Assembly: GCA_963576565.1 (NCBI GenBank)
Contig: OY755045.1
Coordinates: 8,285,977 to 8,349,976, forward strand
Direction: 5' to 3'
Length of the DNA stretch: 64,000 bases
Source: Aspidapion aeneum
Lineage: Eukaryota > Arthropoda > Insecta > Coleoptera > Brentidae
Part shown: piece after piece, positions 11,701-26,700 of the stretch
Layout: every line of letters begins with the position of its first letter
Numbering within the stretch: the stretch's first letter is position 1
Notes under the pieces: model-generated
The model's input: only the letters and a program-made list of their open reading frames with translations
Databases searched by the model: none
Told to the model about the DNA's origin: nothing
Program-made: the position numbers and the translations under genes

Positions 11701-14700
11701 GTAAAACAAGGACGAATAGACTTTATCTATAAACAAATAAATTAAAAACTTCATCAAGTAGCTGCTTGTTTGTAAAATGCTAAAATAAAATTGTTTAGGT
11801 AAGTTTTTTTATCTCCTTTTCCATGCAATATAAATTTCTGTCCCCCCAATTTATAACGTCACCAGCCGGCACTGATTATTAAGTGTCAAAAATATGAAAT
11901 TTAAAAAATATCAAACAAGTTTCGTGGCTAATCGGGCAAAAAGGAGTTTTTTTGTTTCCCTTATATTTTTCCGTGGGTAGCCTGAAAGCTAAACCTCACG
12001 GGGGTCCAAGATCTAATGGACACCTAATAAGTGTTGACAGTTAACCGTTTCGTCCTTATGGGACTCCTCAGAACACTGCTGGTCGATGTGACAAATCTTG
12101 CGAAGTTAATCAGACGGTTTTGTCTCTAATTAAATGTAATTAGTGAGCGAACTATAGCAAGAGGCGCCATCTACCGAGATACGAGAGAAACAAAAAACCA
12201 AAAGCAGGGAAAAACACTGCTATACAATATCGATCAATGAAAAGATCGAATGCAAATAAAAGAAAACAACTATAGTCCGTGACCTACGACAGCTCTTTGT
12301 CTTTCAGGCCGGATCAACACAGATTGCATTTTACCCGTCTTCAAGACAGTGAGCGTCAATCAACGGAATTTTTAAGCCAAATAATACTAATAAACGTGGA
12401 ATTTCGTACCCGTGAATTTAAAAATCAAACAAGTTTCGTGGCTAATCGGGCAAAAAAGGAGTTTTTTTGTTTCCCTTATATTTTTCCGTGGGTAGCCTGA
12501 AAGCTAAACCTCACAGGGGTCCAAGATCTAATGGACACCTAATAAGTGTTGACAGTTAACTGTCCACTACTACCCACGGAAAAATATAAGGGAAACAAAA
12601 AAACTCCTTTTTTGCCCGATTAGCCACGAAACTTGTTTGATTTTTAAATTCACGGGTACGAAATTCCACGTTTGTTTAAAAAATATCATTTTTCAGATTT
12701 TGCGCAGAGCGCTTGGCATCCCTCCTAAGAACCCTAGAAATCACAGACATGGGCGAATACGGACCCTTAACCCTAATTACCCATTTGGCCACCTTGGTGT
12801 CGACTTATACCAAGGGATTTACCATTATTGTCGAGCCTTTTGATGACAAAACACCGACTGTATCCAATCCTATCTTACATTTTAGGTAAGCGTTTTAAAA
12901 ATCTATCTCTGACGCGTTCTGTGCATAGTGTTACACCTCTGTATTACGTTTAAATTATTATTAGCTAATGAATTTGACATTATTATAAACAGGTTGTATT
13001 TTAAGTGATACACCAAATTTGATGGGGAAGGACAAAAGTAGATAAAAATTTCAAATAACTTGGGGGAAAATGTGAACGTTAAAAATTAACAAGACGCTAG
13101 CGCTACCAAGTCCACTTCCAATCCCTGGCTTCGCATGCGCAGATCTACCAATATTATTTACCTCATGTATTAGAATCGATGTACAGGGTGATTTTCACTT
13201 GAATGATTCTAACCACATGAAAATAGAAAGTTTCAAAAACCTAACCTAACGAAACCTAATCAGATCTAACCGAACCGAACCAAAGCACACTAAACCAATA
13301 TTTTTTTTCAAAAAAAAAACTTTCCTGACTTCCTACCTGGGATGCTAGAGGATGTGAATCCGAACCGGACCGTACCGAACCGAACCTATCCAAACCTAAC
13401 CCTACCCAACTAAACCTAATTAGCAGTACGTGTTGTAGTTTAGTTTGGTTAGGTTAGGTTTGGTTCAGTTTAGTTAGGTTCGGTTTGGTTCGGTTCGGAT
13501 TCACATCCTCTAGGATCCCGGGCAGGAAGTCAGGAAAGTTTTTTTTTTGAAAAAAATTATTGGTTCAGTTTCCTGCGGTTCGGTTAGATTTGATTAGGTT
13601 TTGTTAGGTTAATTTTTTGAAACTTTCTATTTTCATGTGGTTAGAATCATTCAAGTGAAAATCACCCTGTATGCATCTATTCTAAGACATGAGGTAAATA
13701 ATATTGGTAGATCTGCGCTTGCGAAGCCAGGGATTGAAAGTGGACTTGGTAGCGCTAGCGTCTTGTTAAAAATTATAGATTTGACAATGTCAAATCTTTT
13801 TGTGATTCTTTATAATCAAAAATATTCTATTGTTTTTAGTTTTAAAAATTATAGGTTTAGAAATAACCTTTGCAGTAGGTATCAATTTGTGATTAGATTT
13901 TCGTAAATATCCAAATTAATTGGCAAACATGTGACAATTAACATAAATAACAAGTGAAATTAAAGAAAGAAAGATAAGAAAAAAGTTTTTTTTGTTTTCT
14001 GCCTGGACTCGAACTCGGAATTCTTGCTCTGTACGCAAACGTTCTAAACATTGAACAACCCATAAACTATACATAATTTTTCGGAAAACTTTCATTTATG
14101 CAGGTGTGCAATGTCTCAATACAAAAACGAGAAACTCTCAGGGTATTAGCTCAACCAAGTCATCCAAACTGATGTCTATAATTCTCGTAGCCCACGAGAA
14201 AGACCGGCCCGGGCGCGGAAATATCACGTGACCGTAGGAGGCCCACAAAAAAACGCCTCACGGCCCGCTGTCATGATAAAACATGTGTGTTTTCAGTTTT
14301 GGTATGTTTGTTTACGTCGATTTTTTTCTAATTCGGGCACGAATTTTATGTGAATTTTATCAAAGTTATTAAAATAACGTAGCCCACGAAAAAGACTGTA
14401 GTAGGCTGCGTTAAAATAATTAATAGCTAATGAGTAAATTATAAAGAAAATACCTATAAGATAAACAATGCCGCGAACGTGTAATTTGTGTTGTTCCTTG
14501 TCGGTCCAACTATAAAACTGAAACCTAATATGTTGCAAACGGGAAAGAAGTGGTAAAAGATAAAATCTTGGATAAGATTGATCAAGTAATAGACATCCTT
14601 AGTGACCTTTTCGATAGTGAGAGTGAAAAATGTGTTCATAGTTGTCATTTCTTATTGAACAATTAGGTCTCTTGAAAAGGTAACCTGAGAATCGAAGATA

Positions 14701-17700
14701 TGGTGGATACACTTTAATGTTGGCTTCATCTTTGTTTATCCAGTCATCCAGTGCATACAGGTCAATTTAAAATTCTAAGATAATATGTCTTCCGCACCCT
14801 CGCAATATTAAAAAACTGATTTGTAAAATATTGTTAACAGATAGTAATCTCTCTGGTAGTGTGAAATATTTAAAAAGTAAGATACAGCTTTTAAAAGAAC
14901 ATGAGTTGGTAGTTAACTTACACTTTAATGAAATATATATTAAACTTTGTGCCGGGTAATTTTTCAAAAAATTATTGACGACCACTACATTCAGTTCATT
15001 GAATGTGAAAACCATCTCACTTATTCACTAAATCACTTGTTTTTTTTAAATAAATTATTGTGAAATGTTTTATATTGAATATTTTTCTTCAGATAACTCT
15101 AGCAAGTGTTTTTGTGGAGAAAAACTATTGTCAAAGCTTGAAAAAATTAGTTTAAGGGCATGTAAAGTGTTTTAAAATAATTTTATTAAAAAGCACAATG
15201 ATTTAGTGTCTTCTAATAAATCCTTGAATAAGAACTGATAACACTCAAAGAAAAATTAAAAAACTAAAAGCTTAGGTTTGATATGTCCAATTTTGAACGA
15301 CGATATTATGTACCTAATATATGCACCTGAAGAGTGCAAATTTTGTATAATTTTTTATTTTATAGATTCAGTTCTTTTATCCATAATAAACACATATATT
15401 TTTTTTCAATTTTTGCCTATAAAAGAACAAACATTTTTTGTTAATTTATTTAAATTGTGTAAAAACATATAATACAGGGTGAGGAAAAAGTACCGGGACC
15501 CCTAAATATCTCGATAACTAAGAGTTATTTGCAAAAATGGTCTAAATAAAAGTTTTAGGATTGAATTTGTTCTATTTGGTCGTGACATTGACGTATCTGT
15601 CAGCATTAGGAGTTTTTCGGAGATCAACTTTAAAAATTTTAATGAAAACCATATTTTTTTCTTTTACCATTCGATGGAGAATAAAAATCTACGTTTAAAA
15701 TGACATTGTAATTTTGTGTCAGAATGACATTTCGAAGAATATAAATTAAATAATTGTTCTTAAAGTGGCCTTAACACTTTAAGAAACTCGTAGATTATTT
15801 AATTACCCCTGTATTTTATTATGCGTGTAGCTGTGACAATGACATTATATCTTAATATTGTGTCAAAACAAATCTCAAATTGTTTCTTGTTTGAAGGGGT
15901 CCCGGTACTTTTTCCTCACCCTGTATATTAAGCACTACAATAAGAATCCTGGGACTCCTAAGATCACGTGACCGCCGACTTGCTTATAAAGCGCCATGGC
16001 CGGTCTTTATCGTTGGCTGCGATAATTATTCCTTCCCACTGTCAAAGGTATGAAAACTCAAATTATTAAAGTATCAACGTCTGAAAGCATGAGATCACCT
16101 TCTCGTGTGTTAAAATTTCTGTTCGCAATGGGCGATTGCCTTAGAGTAATAATAATATAAAGAGAAGAAGTCAACCGCGGCCCCGTGTAAATTTTCCCTA
16201 TTCGTGGCGGTCATTCCTGAAAACTTTACAAAAATAAAACTCAGCACACAGAAAAAAACACCAAAAATTCAATATGCCGAGTCCGCCGGCCAAGACAACA
16301 CTGCATTTAATACAAACACATGTTACTGTCAGTGTCGACCTTAGAGCTTAGGAATATCTGGGCTAACCGTTCACGACTTGAGGACCCACCTAATCAAACT
16401 TGTTGCTTATATAAGTGAAAAAATAATCTTTTGTTTGAAACTCGTAGACAATGATTGAGTAGAAATAAAACTTTGGACTTCCATTGTCTTTATCTGAGGG
16501 CACGGCAGTGCCTCGCCAAGTTCGCGCTGCCGTACCATCTTTTCTTGAAACATTTCAGCCCATATTTGACCTATCCAAAACTCTACTTCGGAAAGAGCTA
16601 CGAATCTCATACTTTGCACAGTCGTAGACCTTCATAGAGTTAACAACCCTCCAAGTTTCATGGACTTTTATAAAGTAGTAAAGTAGTTACGAAATTTCAA
16701 AAAACGTCGAAATTGCCACTCACTCACTCCTCTACAATAGGAAAAAGGATTCCTTTTTACCTGGGGATATAGTCCAAGTAGCTCAAAACGAAACCCGGCC
16801 CTGCTAACACGAAATCCGTAATATGATGTCATACACCTGTTGCCACGTCCTGAAAAAATTGTGCGAAAAGGAGCCGTTCATAAATTATGTTATCAGATTG
16901 TAATAAGAAATACACAGCATAAAACGACGCGACGCGGGCTAGTAAGCGCATGACAAATTATCGCACGGTTTGAATAGCCTAACCAACTCAAAGCACTATA
17001 TATTTTGGTAAGGTAAGAAGTTGAACCTAACTTATTATTTATAAAATTTTACAGAGGCAGAGGAGGGGGCAACAGCGGAAAAGCTACATTGTTTACCAAC
17101 AAATGAATGAACCGGCCTACTACTTCTCTTTATATGTTATTACTCTGAGGCGATTGCCAATATAATTCTCAAATACCAAATTGCAAATAATGCAAGGATC
17201 TAAAACTATAAATAACAAGTGAAATTAAAGAAAGAAAAATAAGAAAAATTTTATTGGCATTGCGATCAGAAATTTTAACACACGAAAAGGTGATCTCATG
17301 TTTTCAGACGTTGATACTTTACGTCTAATTTGAGTTTTCATATCATTGACAGTGGGAACAAAGAATTATGTAAATCAGTTGTTTGCGTACAGAGCAATAG
17401 ATTCCGGGTTCGAGTCCCGGCCAAAGATTACGACATTTGTTTCACAGTCAACTAAGCGAAAAATATTTTCATTTAATGATTTTAGTTGTCTAGATTCCTC
17501 GATAGCAATTAAACCGATTTTCGAAAGATTTCAAACTGTTGTTATTACGTCAGGAACGCTTTCACCCCTGGATATGTACCCGAAAATTCTGGATTTTCAC
17601 CCTGTAGTGATGACGTCTTTTACCATGACCTTAGCCCGGCCGTGTTTACTTCCTATGGTAAGTTTTTTGTAAACTACTGAATTTTTTTGTTTAATTTGAT

Positions 17701-20700
17701 ACTCTAATTCAGGTTTTACATAGGATGGGATCATTTTATCGGGCATAATTTTAAATTAATATCCACGCTATATCAGCCTTTAAAGCAGTTTTTGTAAATA
17801 TCTCAGAAACGGAAGCTCCTACGAAGTTTTTGGTAATAACATAAATTATTGAGAAAAACGTGTTTTATTATATTCTGAAAACCGTATATTGATGCAATGC
17901 TCCGTTTAGAAGTTAGGATATTTTCAATTTTTAACTGTCAAAAAACCGTCATTAGCATTAATAGCTTTTGGCTAGATTTTGGCCAAAATCTAATCAGCTC
18001 TTTACAGAATTGTATACTAATTTAATAGAAATCGGCTTAGCGGGTTAGTAGCTATCGTGTTACGAAGACATACACACACACAGATAGACGTCACGACGAT
18101 ATTGCTAGAATAAGTCAGAATACAGGGTGGGCAAAATTGGAAGTTTTTTGCTGGTTTTAGGTATTTCTAGCCGAGATACACAAAAACGAGTGGAGTGTCC
18201 TAGGCTCGATTTTCGAGACGTCTTTAAATATCAAAACCGCTTCTTGATAAACCTTGTAGTTTTTTAGCTACAAGGGGATTTTGAAAAGTCTGCATTTATG
18301 GAGTTGGCCTATAACTTTTTTGTTTATGAAAATTTCATTTTGGTGTAACATGCTTTTTCATAGGTTTTTTTATGGAGAATCCAACTGTCAAACTAATTTT
18401 TATTTGTCACTTTTAGTTTTTGAGATATTACAAAAAGTTTCAATTTTCTTATGGAATGACTCATTTTTTGTTTTTGTTTTGAAATCTACATCAAATTTTC
18501 TGTTTAACGATATGTCATAAATGACAGTTCGTTACGCAGTTTTCAAGATATTTATGACATATCGTTAAGCAGAAAATTTGACGTAGCTTTCGAAACAAAA
18601 ACAAAAAATGAGATTCCGTAAGAAAATTTTAACTTTTTGTAATATCTCAAAAACTAACAGTGACAGATAAAATTTAGTTTGACAGTTGGATTTTCCATAA
18701 AAAAACCTGTAAAAAAGTATCTTACACCAAAATGAAATTTTCATAAATAAAAAAGTTATAGGACCCCTCCATAAATCCAAATCCCCTTGTAGCTAAAAAA
18801 CTACGAAGTTTATCAAGAAGCGGTTTTGACATTTGAAGACGTCTCGAAAATCGAGCCCAGGACATGTCTACTCGTTTTTGTGTATCTCGACTAGAAATAC
18901 CTAAAACCAGCAAAAATCATCGAATTTGGCCCACCCTGTACACCTAAATAACACGGCGTTTTCTCAAAAAAAATTATTTAGTTTAACACAATACCTTATT
19001 CAGCCATTGCTGCGCTGATTAGGAAGGTAAAAATAGTTGTATTAGAAAAGACAATAAAATTTCTCTCTTTATTTTAACAAAAATAATAATTTTAATTATT
19101 CTGTGTAAAAATTTGTTAGTGCATTTTAAAGCAGAAGTTCAGTATTAACCTGCTCCGACAGGACCGTTTGTGTGCCGTAGTGAGCTTTTTATAATCTATT
19201 TAATTTTTGTTTTAATTTGATTTCCTATTGTCTATTTTATAGATAGTGTCGAAGGGTAACGATCAAGTGGCGATTTCTTCAAAATTCGAAACCAGAGAAG
19301 ATAATGCCGTGATCAGAAATTATGGTCAACTCTTAGTTGAGGTAAATTTATACAAATGTGTGTTTGATGTTTTTTTTTTTAGTTTTTACTTTTCCAACTG
19401 TCAAATTAAATTTCATCTGCCACTTTTAATTTTTTTGATTAATATTTTTTTATAATATGACCCCTTTATTTCCTTATATTCTTTGTATTTTTTGTATTCT
19501 TTCTTTTTATTTTAAAATTTTATTTGTTTACTGGGTTTAACATATTTTAGAAAGATAAAATTAAGAAATAATTCAAAATTATAGTAACAATATATAAAAA
19601 CAACAAATACAATTCATGCTGTTGCTACAAAACAAAGAGTTATAAGAAGTTTGTATTTAAGAGCTGTAAATATTTGTAGTAATAATGAAGAATTAACCAA
19701 ATAAATTAACAACATTAAAAAGGACTTACAACAGAATGGTTAGTGTGAGAAATTAATAAACTCAACGATCTCTAAAATTAAAAACAAACCAAATGTAGCA
19801 AATTCTCAAAGTAATAATCCGTTGGGCGTTATTAACATTCCATATGTTCAAGGGATTTCAGAAAACATAAGACAAATAACCAAGCACTATAATATAAAAA
19901 CATATTTTCATCAGGAAATACGATGAGTTTTGTAACTAAAACAAAAACAGAAAATCCTCAAATAATAAGGAATGTATCTACCAAATCCCGTGTGAGTGTG
20001 GTAAATCATATGTAGGTGAAACGAAACGCCCTCTTCAGGTTAGAGTAAATGAACATTTATAAAGTACCCAATTAGGGGATATTAAAAAATCCGGTTTAGC
20101 GGATCATGTATGGACAAATGATCACAGGATTCAGTGGTCAGAAGCTAAAGTTTTGCATAAGGAGTCGCATTGACGAAAACGAAAGTTTATTGAGGCTGCG
20201 TTTATAATGCAGAATATAGAAGTTTTCATTCAACCAAACACGGACATACTAAACATATGGAAACCACTCCTTAAGGAAAACAGGCGTCTTAGGATTAAAA
20301 AAGGGGGCGGGCCGTTACACCTGACTGCGCACCAATTAGTATAAGAAGTAGCTGTAACAGGGGCCTATGTATGACAGTGGTACTGTCACGTCAAGTGGCC
20401 AAGGCTTAAATGTTGTAAGCTACCAACTTAGGCTACAACTTATATAAATTATAAAAAGATTAAATGTTACTATATGTTATTAAATTTACACGATCTCGAA
20501 AGGGAATTTGACGGTTCTTGGAGGAAAAGTATGCTATAAACGTTTTTCTCAAATGTATAACTAATGTAGGATAATCATACATACCTTTTCAATTTTCTTC
20601 TTGTAGCTTCACACTTTCACTTCTTATATTTATTATTTAAATATCATATTTTTACTACTATTGAACTTTTATATTCAAATATTTACACTTCTTAAACTTT

Positions 20701-23700
20701 TAGGCTTTATAAACATTTTATATATTTGTTGTAAATATATATATTTATCAACATTTTAAACGTTGATTGAATGAGTGAAACTATTCAATCAACTGTTTAA
20801 TTTTACTTAATATTACTGTTTACGTTAGGGATATGTTATTAATTAAAAATGCCGATTTTAGGGCAACGAATGGTTTGTATTTTGTTGTTAAAAAAAACCA
20901 TAAAACAGTTAAACACATTATTTCAAAACACTGGAAACAGTAATAATTAATGACTTTAAAATCAATAAACTCCAAAAGAAAAGGCTAAAATAATTATGAA
21001 TAATAAAGATAATAGCTTATACAAAGTTAAAATAATTGATAAATTTCCCCAGTTGAAATAAAACCCCCCTTAAGAAGTGTGAACGGAAGCGTAACGAAAC
21101 AAGCGAGGTGGAACTAAAGAGTGAGCTCCGTCCCAACTTTTGAAAGTTTCAGTACCCTGCTCTCTAGACATTCTCAGCTTGCCGCTAGCTGATTGGTCTA
21201 AATCTAAGCTTTCTTTAACGGATTTCTTCCACCACTCTGCTCTACAGACATTTTTGGTTGCCGTGGTCTGAAACTTGAGCTCTCTCGCATTGGCGAGAAA
21301 GACAAAGAGACAAAATACCACCGCAATTCAAAGATGCGTGGAGTCAGAAAATCGGTAAAGTTTAAATCTTACAGTGTGTTTCTTAAAAGTTGAAAATAGT
21401 TTACCAAATTTGTTTCCAGTTACAAAATATGAATTATTTTGATGTTAGTGGCTCAAAGGAAATATTAGCCGAATACAACTTTTATTAAAATACAGCGAAC
21501 CTGAAAATATGCCCAAAAACAAGTCGCCGGAGTTGCCATAAATTTTACTTAATCTTAACCTTGCATAATGCTTGTTGATGTCAAAACAATATTTAACTAA
21601 AAATCTTTAAAAACTTATAAATGGCAAAAATACCATTTATATTCAAATCCCGTTTTGTTACATAGCCTAGAGACTAGATTGTTTAGTTTACACTTGAAAA
21701 CGGTTAGAGATAATTACTAACCGAAACATCGTGTTTAAAATAAATAAAGACAATGGAAGTTCGAAATTTTATTTCTATATACATATTATATTATCTTATA
21801 TCTTGCTTGTATCTCATTTAAGGTAGGTACTGATTTGATTTATATTTCATAGGTGGCAGCAAATGTTCCAGATGGTATAGTCTGTTTTTTCACATCATAT
21901 CTCTACCTGGAATCAGTGGTGGCGAGCTGGTACGATCAGGGGGTCATAGACAGCTTACAAAGGTACAAATTGTTGTTCATCGAGACTCAAGACTCTGCTG
22001 AAACCAGTTTTGCATTGATGTATTATATTAAGGTCAGTACAATACAAGGTGTATAAAAGTAGCTACAAAATGGCTATGATATTGCAATTTTTTTAAATAA
22101 AAAAGGTTATTAGTTTTTAACAATTAAACAAGTTTCGTGACTAATCGGGTAAACAGGAGTTTTGGTTTCTCTCATATTTTTCCGTGGGTAGCTTGAAAGC
22201 TTAACCTCACGAAGATCTAATGGACACCTAATAAGTGTTGACAGTTAACTGTCTCGTCCTTATGGGACTCCTCAGAACAATGCGTGGTCAATGTGACACC
22301 CTTGCGAAGTTAATTAAACAGTTTTGCCTCTAATCCTATGTAAAGTGAGAAAACTGACCAATCTTACTTGTCTCTTGATTTCAGCTGTTTGTTTGATTTT
22401 TTTTAGTTTAATAATTCCTCCCAGATATACAGGGTGTCCCATTAAGGATGGCAACTGGATTTATCTCAGATACTAGTACAGCTACAACTTTTTTTATAAC
22501 AAAATCGGGCCTTGTGAATTCACCTAAAATATTTTTGTTTCTGTAGCTTCCCGCTAGGGGGCACTAATAACATCTCCCAACTATAAAAATTGAATTTTAT
22601 GACAAAACTCTATGATAAACATACACAAATTTTACCATATTCGTATTCCTTGAAAGATTCTGCATAATATGGATCTCTCACTTGTACATCTTTCTCACTT
22701 CCCCACATGGATGGAATGAAAATGTCACTTTTTATTTAAAAAACAATTACTTCTACGTGGTAACTAAACCGACTCTTATTATTTATTTGACTTATTAAGA
22801 TAACCCTAAAAAATGCAAATGTTCTTGATTTTTGGTTTAAATTAACATTTTTTCGAAACAGGAAATTTTTTAACATTACCAAACCAAAAAACTTAAATTT
22901 CTTAAAAGATTCAGATACAAACCCATTAATATTTTTATTTGAAGTTGTCAAATATTTAAAAAAATAGTTTTGTTTGTGTATTATGCGGTGAGACGAGACC
23001 TTATTTTGTTATATTTGGATGTGTCACACCTGTTATAATTTTTTGACAATTTAATGTTTATTGACGTTTTATAATTCTTTATGTCAAAAACAAATGATAA
23101 AACGTTAATAAACATTAAATAGTACAAAAATTTTAACAGGTGTGACACATGCAAATAACAAAATAAGGTCTCGTCTCACCACATAAGACACAAACAAAAC
23201 TATTTTTTAAATATCTTCAAAACTAAGTCATATCTTGACTTGCGGATTAAAGTAATATCTTAAATGAATATCGTTTGACAACTTCAAGTAAAAATATTAA
23301 TGGGTTTGTATCTGAATTTTTTAACAAATTTTAAGTTTTTTGGTTTGGTACTTTTAAAAAATTTCCTGTTTAAAAAAAATGATAATTTAAACAAAAAAAT
23401 CAAGAATATTTGCATTTTTTAGGGTTTTCTTAATAAGTCAAATAAATAATAAAAGTCGGTTTAGTTACAACGTAGAAGTAATTATTTTTTAAATAAAAAG
23501 TTACATTTTCATTCCATCCATGTGGGGAAGTGAGAAAGAGGTACAAGTGAGAGGTCCAAATTATGCAGAATTTTTCAAGGAATACGAATATTGTAAAATG
23601 TATGTATGTTTGTCATAGAGTTTTGTCATAAAATGCAATTTTTATAGTTGGGAGGTGTTATTACTGCCCCCTAGCGGGGAGCTACAGAAACAAAAATATT

Positions 23701-26700
23701 TTAGGTAAATTCACAAGGCCCGATTTTGTTACAAAATTTTTTTCCCGAAGTCGTAGCTGTACTAGTATCTAAGAAAAATCCGGCTGCCATCCTTACTGGG
23801 ACACCCTGTATATTTCGCTACTTGTTCTATTTTTTCTAGGTTTATTCTGATCGTGATATCTTCATCTGTATTTGTTATAAGTTTAGTTTTAGTGTAGTTC
23901 ATACTCAAGCCTATATTTTTATCTGCCATATCCAGTTCTTCCAGCATTTTTATCACTTGTCTTACCATAAGGATGATTCTACCAGAAGTGGGCTATATGG
24001 ATATCATTTTTGGTCATTGCCTTTAAATAACAGTACAGCATAGTAAATAATTTTGTTTTTTTTAATTTATGTAACTAATTAGCTGTAAGTTAAGAAACAT
24101 TTATTTTCCCGAATTTTAGGAATTATTGCATAAAAATTCCAGAGGGATGAGTACCAGAGGAATGAGTTTTTTAATGGTTTTCCAATTTAAATCAAAATCT
24201 ATTTAGACTACCTAACTTAAGTTTTATATAAACAAAGTTCCTATACTAATAATTTTAAAACAATCAACAAAAGAATTATACTATTGATATCAGTCGAATA
24301 TTTACTTACCAGAGGAATGATAATTGAAGCGTTCCTTTTTGATTTCTCCGAAAAAAACTAATTTTCTGCCGAAAATAAAAAGATCTATAACTTAAACCAA
24401 ACTAAAGTTGACATTATCTGTCACAACTTGTCAACCTCACAAGTAAATTAGATATCCAGGGCCGTCTCCTTCTCTAGAACTGAACCGGTGATATTCACAA
24501 ATATTGTGTTATTAAAAATGGAGCACGTTTAAAATTGTAAAATTTTCCGGAAAAGATGTAAATTCGGATTTTCAAAAATATGACTGCAAACTTAAGTTTT
24601 ATCAATTTTTTGATAAATAGTTAAGACTTGGTTAAATATTATTTATTAGGATATTTTTTTCAATTTGAGTTTTTAATATTTGGTTTGGGACTACACCAGA
24701 GGAATGAGGTATTTGTTTTGTAATAAAAAAAATTATAAACTTGCAATTTTTTTTTATACATTAAACTCAAATGCTCCATAAAGAAAACATTTCGTTTTAA
24801 ATCTTATAACTAAAACTATGCTTCATTTGCAGTCTGTGTTTGAAAAATATGCAATCCCACTCCACAGCACAATTTTTGTAGAATCATCCATAACATTGAC
24901 CGTTTCATAAAATGCCTTATTCTTATTACCATTTTAGGCTTGTGAGTCTGGAAGGGGAGCAGTACTTCTCTCGGTGGCCAGAGGGAAAGTCTCAGAAGGT
25001 GTGGACTTCGATCACCATTTGGGTAGGGCGGTTCTTATGTTCGGGATACCTTATGTCTACACACAATCGAGGATTTTGAAGGCTAGGCTAGATTATTTGA
25101 GAGACCAATTCCAGGTAAGATTAGTTTTCATTAGCTCTTAATTGGTGTACTGTGATTAGCTCACTAAAATTAAATTTAAAGCAGAGCGAATGTGACAAAC
25201 ACAGATGACAAAATCAAATACATGTCAAATATAACAGTTGGCATGAGGTACATGGCGGGAAATTTGAATTCAAAATAATGAATGCTAAATCTTGAAGATT
25301 CTAACCTTTTAATCATCTTGCACCCTTACAAAACTTTGGTGGAATATCGGGATGATGTCGGAGAATATTTCGCTGAAATTTCGCGGAAATCTGTAGTGCC
25401 ATTTTGAAAATATCATAAAAAACGTCTGACTTCCCATAACTCCAATGTAAATGTCAGCCCCCTGAGAACAGCTGATTTTTTCAGGGTCATGGCCTGTATT
25501 TTTTTGTTGGCCTTGGGTTGTCGTCTGATCCGGCTCAAAGGACCAACAAATGAGTACAGAATGATCTAGATTGGGCATTAAACTCTAATAACTACATACA
25601 GTGCAAAGGCTCGAGGCAGTCCGCTAGATGGCGCAACAACTTGTAATTTACTCGCATTGCACCGCCGCGAGTATTTCATATATAGGAGTTGGTTTTGGTT
25701 AAAATTGGCTTACCTGGGTTTACTGTTCTCTACTGATGACGTGAAACACACAGAAACGTACGTCTAGAGATGCAACCTTGTGTAAGTAGGAAAACAACCA
25801 AAATCAACTCTTCCCTCTCCTTCTGACACTCGCAAGTTAGGCACACATACCTTTGTGTGAAGTATAAAATTCGTTTTGATTTTTATCGATCCACACACAG
25901 CACGTTTTCCATCTTTCTTCTTTGCATATGCTTCGGGCAGTACGGCCTTTTAGTTGCTACGTGATTACGTGGTTTTAATACCACATTAATGGACGAAACT
26001 TGTCATAGATGGCGCTTCGGCGTCTCAGACAAGACGATGCCAGTGTGTTTAAACTTTCGAGTGCTCGAGCCAGTCCGCTAGATGGCGCAACAACTTGTAA
26101 TTTACTCGCATTGCACCGCCGCGAGTATTTCATATATAGGAGTTGGTTTTGGTTAAAATTGGCTTACCTGGGTTTGCTGTTCTCTACTGATGACGTGAAA
26201 CACACAGAAACGTACGTCTAGAGATGCAACCTTGTGTAAGTAGGAAAACAACCAAAATCAACTCTTCCCTCTCCTTCTGACACTCGCAAGTTAGGCACAC
26301 ATACCTTTGTGTGATGTATAAAATTCGTTTTGATTTTTATCGATCCACACACAGCACGTTTTCCATCTTTCTTCTTTGCATATGCTTCGGGCAGTACGGC
26401 CTTTTAGTTGCTACGTGATTACGTGGTTTTAATACCACATTAATGGACGAAACTTGTCATAGATGGCGCTTCGGCGTCTCAGACAAGACGATGCCAGTGT
26501 GTTTAAACTTTCGAGTGCTCGAGCCAGTCCGCTAGATGGCGCAACAACTTGTAATTTACTCGCATTGCACCGCCGCGAGTACTTCATATATAGGAGTTGG
26601 TTTTGGTTAAAATTGGCTTACCTGGGTTTGCTGTTCTCTACTGATGACGTGAACCACACAGAAACGTACGTCTAGAGATGCAACCTTGTGTAAGTAGGAA

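Noticed and set aside
13240..13620. CCTAACCTAAC/TTAGG-like runs as interstitial telomere
   Set aside because: They are degenerate, lie in both arms of a foldback element, and recur in its second copy.
16407..16619. 70-codon minus-strand frame also present at 48817-49029
   Set aside because: The two element copies are almost identical, so conservation is not informative; no domain seen.
17370..17425. Functional tRNA gene
   Set aside because: Only the T-arm is intact; no acceptor stem or D-arm can be formed.
22736..22951. 71-codon minus-strand frame
   Set aside because: Lies inside one arm of the foldback MITE and has a mirrored counterpart in the other arm.
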